From: Odoribacter sp. UBA944
GTDB taxonomy: Bacteria > Bacteroidota > Bacteroidia > Bacteroidales > Marinifilaceae
Assembly: GCA_002293375.1 (NCBI GenBank)
Contig: DBDA01000021.1
Coordinates: forward strand, 1-64,000
Length of the DNA stretch: 64,000 bases
Reading direction: 5' to 3'
A program made the position numbers and the translations under genes. Positions 51,977 to 59,900 of the stretch are shown here, in pieces (within the stretch, counting starts at the first letter, position 1; every line of letters begins with the position of its first letter). A model generated the notes under the pieces. That model ran no database searches. It saw nothing but the letters and a program-made list of their open reading frames with translations, and had not been told where the DNA came from.

Positions 51977-53089
51977 ATGACGAGAAAAGTGAACATAGTG
52001 CTTCTGCTGCTGTTTGCAGGTTGTTTCCTCCCTCTTTCGGGGGGGGCGCAGGTCCGGTATGTCTCCTCTCCTTCTCGGGGAAACGGGAACGGAGAGAGTT
52101 GGGAAAATGCCTCAAGCAACATTGGAGAGATGCTTGCCCAGGGGAGTGAGGTGCGGGTGGCTTTGGGAACCTATGTGCTAAATGAAGAGTTGTTTGTTCC
52201 GGCGGGGAAACGGTTGACAGGGGGGTGGTTTGACGGCGAGCGGGTGGAGAGTGGAACAGAGAACACGGTCCTGGAAGCCCGGGGCGAACACCGGGTGGCA
52301 ACAGTGGCCGGCTTGCTGGAAGGGGTGACGGTCACGAAGGGGTTGGCTGTGCGGGAGGATGGAGGCGGGTTGTTGGTCGAATCTACCGGGGAGGTGCGCA
52401 ATTGCATTGTCCGGAACAACCGTTCGGCCCGTTATTATCCGCAGGTGGGGGATTATTTGGACAAAGACGGCAACCTGATACCGCAGGCGGGGTTAACCCC
52501 GTCCAATATGCCCGATGTGCGGGCCGTTGTTTTTTGGGTCAATCCGGATACGCTGGCGTCTAAAGGGAATAGAGGCTGGGCTGTAGCGGTGCCGGACGGG
52601 CCAGACGGGGAGTTGTACAGTGGTCCGATGGATTTTGTTACCACTTGGGCTGAGACGGACGGTATATTGACCGATCATGCGTGTGCCACCCTGCGCGAAG
52701 CGTTGGCGGATACGGCCGGATGGGCGAATACGCAACGTATTGTGGCGAATTCCGACCCGGAAACGACGAGTGTGGCGCAAGCCTGTTTGGATTACGGGCG
52801 GGCAGGCGAAGAGATCCGGTGGTATTTGCCGGCGTTGGGACAGTTGCGTCATTTGGTCAGTGAGCTGTTGCCTGTGTATGCGTCTTATGCGCGCCTGATC
52901 CAGAATGATGCGTATCAGAGTTTAATCATGTATAAGCCTTCTTACAGTTCAACCGAAGTAGGAGACAATGCTGTATGGAGTATACAATTTGATAGTGACT
53001 ATTACAATGAGAGTGGATACAACGGAGTAAATAAAACACGTAGAACTATCCCTAGTAATTTTCAATTAATACCGATAACCTCTTTTTGA
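51977..53089 (+). CDS. Secreted protein A2: beta-helix start plus GD-Y/DUF1566-like domain
   Basis: A 370-residue paralogue of A1. Signal peptide MTRKVNIVLLLLFAGCFLPL ends near SGGAQ; an FAGC sequence inside it could alternatively act as a poor lipobox. The mature part has a cap (VRYVSSPSRGNGNGESWENA), coils GLLEGVTVTKGLAV and GGGLLVESTGEVRNCIVRNN, then QVGDYLDKDGNL, VRAVVFWVNPDTL, IRWYLPALGQLRHLV and the end FQLIPITSF. A G8 tract sits exactly on the Ser-Gly-Gly-Ala codons at the cleavage site. No sorting domain. The last 40 codons are A+T-rich, unlike the rest of the gene. Confidence 0.78.
   Translation: MTRKVNIVLLLLFAGCFLPLSGGAQVRYVSSPSRGNGNGESWENASSNIGEMLAQGSEVRVALGTYVLNEELFVPAGKRLTGGWFDGERVESGTENTVLEARGEHRVATVAGLLEGVTVTKGLAVREDGGGLLVESTGEVRNCIVRNNRSARYYPQVGDYLDKDGNLIPQAGLTPSNMPDVRAVVFWVNPDTLASKGNRGWAVAVPDGPDGELYSGPMDFVTTWAETDGILTDHACATLREALADTAGWANTQRIVANSDPETTSVAQACLDYGRAGEEIRWYLPALGQLRHLVSELLPVYASYARLIQNDAYQSLIMYKPSYSSTEVGDNAVWSIQFDSDYYNESGYNGVNKTRRTIPSNFQLIPITSF
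52039..52046 (+). repeat. G8 tract at the signal peptide cleavage site of A2
   Basis: Eight consecutive G across codons 21-24. Gain or loss of one base would shift the frame right after the signal peptide and abolish the mature protein. Confidence 0.85.
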
Positions 53090-53092
53090 GAG

Positions 53093-53914
53093 ATGAAGGG
53101 TGTGATCTATACATGCATGGTGCTGTTTGCCGCCGTAAACGGGTGGGCTCAAACCGGGGGGGGGATCTATGTAAGGTCCGGCGGGAAGGTTGTCGGTACG
53201 GTTGTGCACGGGAATCTGGCGGAAGACGGGTACGGGCTTGCCGGAGGGGATGCGGAGGTGATCAATTCGACCGTTTGCACGAACGGGCCGATGGGCAACA
53301 TCATGGACGGCATACAACCCGGAGACATTTATTGCGCGGACGACACCATCCGTTCCCGGGCCGATTACGAGAAGAGAGCGGAAAAAGATGCCATCGGGGT
53401 GGTGTTTTGGGTAAACAGCAACTATTATGCCGCCTACCCGCGCGGGTATGTGGTGGCGTTGGAACAGTCCCTGCAACAGTGGACGGCAGGTATCCCCCGG
53501 TATGCAAACGCCCCCCTGAGCGATACGGCCTGTTACCAAAAGACACAGGAGCTGGCGGCGGCCGGCAATGAAGCGGCGATGTATTGCGCCGGATATGCCG
53601 CAGGCGGAGAGGTTGCAGGGAGATGGTGTATGCCGGCCGGGAGGCAGTTGTCGTTGCTGTATACGAATCAGGCGATTGTCAGCGAAACGTTGGATTTTCT
53701 CTCTAAGCCTGAGGAAGGGGCTGTTACAGGAAGTATAGCGGGCCTGGAGGAGACGTTGTATTGGAGTGTGAGCATTCGGGATGCGATGTATGTCTGGATG
53801 CAGGAGTTTCGGGCGCCGGAGGATATGGAGACGATATATTCAGGATCTTTTATCCGCCTTGATCCGAGTGCGGACCCTGCAGCTTATGCCGTACGTCCGA
53901 TTTTTGTTTATTGA
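53093..53914 (+). CDS. Secreted protein B2: beta-helix middle coils plus GD-Y/DUF1566-like domain
   Basis: A 273-residue paralogue of B1, 3 bp after A2. Signal peptide MKGVIYTCMVLFAAVNGWAQ, then at once a mid-helix start GGGIYVRSGGKVVGTVVHGN and VINSTVCTN. The second domain has IQPGDIYCADDTIRSRADY, DAIGVVFWVNSN, YPRGYVVALEQS, GRWCMPAGRQLSLLY and ends YAVRPIFVY. The PGDIYC and YPRG motifs are shared with B1 in the same order. A G9 tract encodes the Gly-Gly-Gly that begins the mature protein. No sorting domain. Confidence 0.78.
   Translation: MKGVIYTCMVLFAAVNGWAQTGGGIYVRSGGKVVGTVVHGNLAEDGYGLAGGDAEVINSTVCTNGPMGNIMDGIQPGDIYCADDTIRSRADYEKRAEKDAIGVVFWVNSNYYAAYPRGYVVALEQSLQQWTAGIPRYANAPLSDTACYQKTQELAAAGNEAAMYCAGYAAGGEVAGRWCMPAGRQLSLLYTNQAIVSETLDFLSKPEEGAVTGSIAGLEETLYWSVSIRDAMYVWMQEFRAPEDMETIYSGSFIRLDPSADPAAYAVRPIFVY
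53156..53164 (+). repeat. G9 tract at the signal peptide/mature junction of B2
   Basis: Nine consecutive G (codons 22-24, Gly-Gly-Gly), one codon after the probable cleavage site. It shares the longest G-run length in the window with the tract at 10643. Confidence 0.85.
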
Positions 53915-53929
53915 TTAAGCGTTTTGGCC

Positions 53930-56900
53930 ATGATAAAAAGAGTACATTGGGTGATGTTGTTGCTGTTGCTGGCGTGGGGAGCGCAAGCGCAGGAGGAAGG
54001 AGCTGCCGTTAAGCTGGGAACCGGAGCGAAGGTGAAAAATACGATTATCTGGGGAAACAAAGGCATTCAGTTGAATCCGGAAGTTACTCCGGAAACTTCT
54101 CATATTTTTGCACCGGGGGTGGCATCTCCCCTTTTCCTGGATTCGCTGAACGGAGATTTCCGTTTGAGAAAGGGGTCGCCCCTGATCGATTCTGCCGATG
54201 TGGATACCGATGCCGGGATGGGCCTTTATTTTGATGAAAACGCCCTTGATTTATGGGGAAATCCCCGCCTGAGCGGTACGAAATTCGATATCGGGGCGCA
54301 CGAATACCGGCTTTATAAGATTAGGTTCATCAAGGCACCCGAGGTCGTTATTGAGCAGGTGGCGGTGGATGGGCATGCCAGTGACTCCAATGGAGTGCAT
54401 CTGGGGGAGACCTATAAATTCAGGCCCGTGTACGACGGTATAACGGGAATAGAGACGGACCTGGTTATTGTGCGGGACCTTACTTCGAATGAACTGATAC
54501 CGGATGAGGACGGGTATTATTATATCAGGGACGTTCAAACAGATAAAGAGGTCGAGATCATTGTGACGCCTCCTATTTTTGTCCGGGCCATGAAGAGTGC
54601 GAACGGAATAATAGCGGTGACCAGAGAGGATAACACTACTGTCTCGACGCTTGTTAAGGATACGGTTATGGTGGTGGAGGAGAACGAGGAGGTGCGTTTG
54701 GATACGACGGCGGACGAGGGGTACTACTGTTACGATGTGTATGTGGCAGCAGATGCAACCGGGCCTTGGTCATCCATTAAAAGCAAGGTCGGTGCAGGAA
54801 AATCTTATGCCGTTACGGGGGATGTTTGGTTTAGAGCGGAGTTCCGGCCCCGGTCCATCTCTATTGAATTGGAGGTAAACGACAGAAGTCGCGGAACGAT
54901 CACTGTGACCGACAATGATTCTCCTCCCAATACTTACACGTTGGATGCCGGGAATACCGGATCGGGGAGTTTTACCTATGCGCCCGACAGGAGTTTTTCC
55001 GTAACAGTCGCCCCGGAAACCGGCTATGAGTTGTCCTCGTTGACGGTATACGACGCGGACGGGAGTTCAAATGCCGAAGTCATCACCGCCGCCAAAACAA
55101 CGAATATGAGGTTGAACGGGTTGGTGATCAAAGCCGTTTTTGTACCGCTTACATATACGGTAACCTGGGATCCGCTCTATGCGACGCTTGTTGTTACACC
55201 GGGAACAATGGAAGTGAACCCGTCCGGCGGGTTTATGATCGAAGAGGTAGAATACAATACCACCCTAACCGTTACTGCAACACCAGAGGAGGGGTATAAC
55301 GTTACCGGACTGACGGCGAACGGATTGACTACGGGTGTCTCTGCGACCGGAACTCCTTATCAGTGGAGCTATGTTGTGAAGGGCAATACCGAATTGGATG
55401 TGACAACCGACTTGCAAAAGCAGACGGTAACCATTACTTCCAATACGCCTTTGGTCTTAGCGAATACGTGGTCGACGGCCCCTGTTTTGACGGGCGCCGG
55501 GGGCGATGAAATAGCGTATGGGAGTACGTTGGAGATCACGGTGTCTCCGGCAACCGGCTATGAGTGCATCCGTGCGGTGGTGAACGGGGCGGCGCCTCAG
55601 GCGGTGACCGGAAATAAACTCACGCTGCCGGCAATTACTTCGGCCCAGACGGTGGAATTGCAGTTTACCCGCATCCCATACGAAGTAACCTATATCAATG
55701 CGACCCCCACCATGGGGAGCCTGACGGTGAGTAAACAGGAGCCTGACGCCAGCGCCTGGACGGCTTTTGTGAGCAGTCCGGGCAGTGCGGCGTACGGGGA
55801 TAAGATCAAGGCGGAAGTTTCTCCGAATACCGGTTATAAGCTTAAATCCCTGACGCTGACCCCTGACGGGGAGGGCCCTGTGGATTATACGTCGGCAGGA
55901 ACCTTTGCAGTGGACCTGGAGAAGGACCTCGCTATTGCGGCGGAGTTTGAGCCGATCCTGTATACTGTTACGTTGAGGAAGGTATATGATCCTGCGTATG
56001 CAGGGCCGGAAGTGACAGGTACGGCCCCGACTGAGGGGAAGGTGGAGCTGAAGGTGGGGGGAACTACCCGGTTGACGGTGGATTATTCGGATGCGGACCA
56101 TACCGGGACGGTCCAGTTGCCTTACGGAACGGTGGTGCAGGTGGTCCCGACGACTAATGTGGACTATGTTACCGACAAAATAGAGGCGGACGGGACAGAC
56201 ATTACAACTCTCCGGCAATTTACGGTGACGGGGGATGCGGAGGCCGATGTATGGATTGTATACCACAAGACCGATTTTGCGGTAACCTGGGAGACGGTTT
56301 ACACCGGTTTTACCAGTACGATCGATGTACAAAAATCAGGTGGGGGCACTGTTCTTAACGGCAGCAGTTATCCGACCGGTACTGCTTTGGAGGTGATTGT
56401 GGACCAGCAGGCGGGGGAATTTTGTACGGGGGTTTTTGCCAACGGGGTCGATATTACCGGAACAGATCCAGTGGCGAATCCTCCCACGGCAAGTATTAGC
56501 GGGGAGGCGATCCACTTTACCGCCGAGTTTGTTAAAATGTGTCGTGTTAAAATTACACCTCCGACGGGGGGCACCATTACTGTGAAGGACGATAAGGGTA
56601 CCGTTTATAACGACGGTGACCCGGTTCCGGCCGGTACGACGCTTAAGGCGACCCTGGTGACTACGCTTCCCGGTTATTATTGCACCGGGTTGACCGCCGA
56701 GGGAAATTCGTTGTATGCGTGGAGCGGAACCTCCACGACCTCTCCGCCCACGACCACCGGGGAGCAAACGTATACGATCCCTGTGAACCATGCAGGCGGT
56801 GATATTTTGTTTACAGGGACCGCGGCAGAATACTACTGTGTCAGGTTTACCACACCGATTAACGGAACGCTGGCGGTTGAAGCCGACGGGACTGCCTTGT

Positions 56901-59900
56901 CTGCCGGAACGCAGTATTGGTATCCGAAGAATGCAGCGATCGGCATTACGGCGGAGAATACGACTACAGGGTATACATTGAATGCATCCCGTGTTGTAAA
57001 CAACGCGGCCGATGCTTCGACGATAGTGTTGGACGAGATCAGCGCCGACCACTACGGGTTGGCAGCTCCTTTGGGGTTGGTGAAAGAGTTGGACCTCTCT
57101 GCCACGTTTGTAAAGAAGGAGTACGCTGTTACGTTGAATTTGACAGGCCTTGGAGCAGCAAGCCGGACTGATGCCCTGGCGGCTATCGGGTTTACGGGGA
57201 CCGGAGCGCCCGATTTAGATGTATTGTGGGAAGATGCAACTGATATAAGTGTCACTGTGCAGGTGGCCCACGGGGATAAATTGACCTTGCGTGCGGAACC
57301 TAAGCCCGGTTTTGCTGCCAAGCTGCAATTCAACTCTGTGGACGAACTGTCTCTTACCATGAATGTGATCAATCGGACAACGCCTGCCATTACGGGGCCG
57401 ATGGTGATAGATCTAATCTTTGAACAGACTTATCAGGTTGATTACGATCCGACAGATATTTTGAAAGTGACCAAGGGGGGGAATGCAGTAGTCCGAAATG
57501 CGTATGTGTTTGCCGGCGATGTGTTGCGGGGCTATACGGTGACCCCGGCCGTTTCTGACAAGTACAACAAGCTGGTCGTTTACAACAGTAGCGGCATGTC
57601 GGAGTATGTCAGCGGTATGGCTACGCAAAGCGACGGCACCATTGAATTGGACTTTACGATGCCGGCTTATAACGTGTATCTGGATGCGGAAAAAGGGTTG
57701 AAAACTTTTGATCTGTCCACTGACCTCACAGATCCTTCCCTTGCAGCTACCCTGACGGTAAATAACCTGAAGGGCGGCCCTCCGGTGGAAGTTGTGGCGG
57801 GCAGTGATGTCTTGGCGTACGGGGATGAATTGCGGGTGGATATTACTTTACCTGCCAATGACGACCCGGCGCTGGGCGCTTTGACGGAGTCGTTGTATGA
57901 GGTAAAAGCCGTTCGGGTAACGATGGGTGGAACCAATCTCTCCGGTTCTTTGTCCGGTTCCGGTCTGGCATATAGTTATGCGGTTCCGCTACCGGTTTCG
58001 GGAGATGTGGCCGTTACCGTTACCCTTGCGCGTAAAAGGCAGCATCTTATTTTACGGGTTGTCCCGTCCGGCAGGGATTTTGGGATTGAATGGAGTTGCG
58101 ATACCCTTCCCGGAGGCGCGTGGACGACTCCGGTTGTCTACAAAGGTCCTGCAGCCCAAACAAGTATTTCGTTGCCGGTGGGCACGAAGGTCAAAGCACG
58201 GGCTGTCGGAAGCGAGGAGGGGTATGAGTTGGAGTTTTTCCCGACCAGCGGTCAACAAATAACGACAGAGATTGACCGACAGTTGCAACTTGGTGGGAGC
58301 CTGAATTTGTCGGTTCGCTTCAGACAACAAACATTCCCGTTACAGGTTACGGTAAAACCGGCAGGAGGCGGAGTGTTGAAATGGAGTGGCAGCGAATTGG
58401 TCACGCAACGGGTTGTGTACGGCACATCGCTTTCTTCCATTGTTCCCGAACCGCTGAATACCTATTTCCGGTTGGATTCGGTAACGGCCTATATGGGTGG
58501 GGTCAATTTGTTCAAGAATCAGGTGTCTCCTTATGAAATAAGCAAGGTAACCGATTCGGTGGGTATTGAGATGCGTATGACCCGCCTGTATAAGATCCAG
58601 AAGGATGTAGTGGGTGCCGGAGATATCGAGATACGCGAATTTGGGCAATCGGTTTCTGCCGTAGACGGTTTGTTTCCGGCGAATACCATTTTTCAGATAA
58701 CGGTTTCCCCTCAGGACGACAGTTATGAATGTGTTTCCTTGCAGGCAATGCACTCGATGGGGGGTAATGCATTTATTCCGTCCGCCGGGGGATTGTATAG
58801 TATTAACCCGAGTTTAACTCAATACGATATTGTTATCCGGGCGGAATTTGCTTTAAAGACGCACGAAGTTTTCGTTCAGCGCGAACCTGTCGGAGGAGGG
58901 AATGCCGTTTTGTACCAAGGGGATAAAAGTAGCGGGGGAATTTTGTTGCTGGAGTTGGCGAACGATGATCCGCAGACGGCGACCATGCCGGTGTTGGTGG
59001 AGCACGGGACTACTCTGCATTTTTATGCGGAACCTAATGGAGCGGATTATGAGGTTGCTTCCCTTGTGACAGGCGCAAACACGCTTTATACCCAGGGACA
59101 GCTGGTGGTGGTTACTTCGGATACCGTTTTCTCTGTGTCGTTCGGACGATTGTACCGGTTGCAAATTTTAGATGATAGCGTACAGGTGTATACATCCGGC
59201 GGGATTAAACTTCCTGCGGACACGATGCTTGCGGAGGGTACGCCGTTGTATTTTGCAGCCAGCCGGTTTGGGAAGGCGTATACGGAGGTGACCCTCCGGG
59301 AGACGGGAGCGGACCCGGCGGATCCAGCCCTGGAAGCGTGGACGACGGCGACCGACGGGGTGATCGAAGACCATTTTGAGATGCCGGGAGTCGATGCCGA
59401 AGTGAACGGCGCCAGCGATTGGAAGCGGTATACTGTACGGTATTCCGTTGCTCCCGATCCCCACGATGTACCGTCCGGAGATGGACAGTCTGCTATTACT
59501 GTACGCTCCTTTACCGGTGTGTCGCCGGGAGTGCCTGTCGCCAATGGCGGTTCGGTGCAGCACGGAGATTCTTTGGAGGTGGTGCTGACCCCCCATGCCT
59601 GGTACGATGTTGTGTCTATGACGGCGACTGTGGACCGTGTGCCGGCCGGTGTAAAATCGGGGGCGGATACGTTGCGGATCGCGGAGGCGCTGGGCGATGT
59701 GGAGATAGCGGGTGTGGTGCTACGGAAGCAGCAAAAACTTTACATTTACCTGGAGGAGGAGGCGCTGGCTGATGGAGATACTGTCCGGGTGATCACGGAA
59801 GATGGAATACGGCATGACTATTTGGTATCAGACAGTTTGCCGGTAGATGTTGGTTCGAAAGTGGTTGTACAGGCTTTGTCCGGCTCCGCTTGTGTTATGG

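Noticed and set aside
51977..52060. A2 as a lipoprotein (FAGC in the signal peptide)
   Set aside because: The -3 position is Phe, the Cys is followed by a hydrophobic stretch, and the paralogue A1 has a plain signal peptidase I site at the equivalent GAQ/FSQ position.
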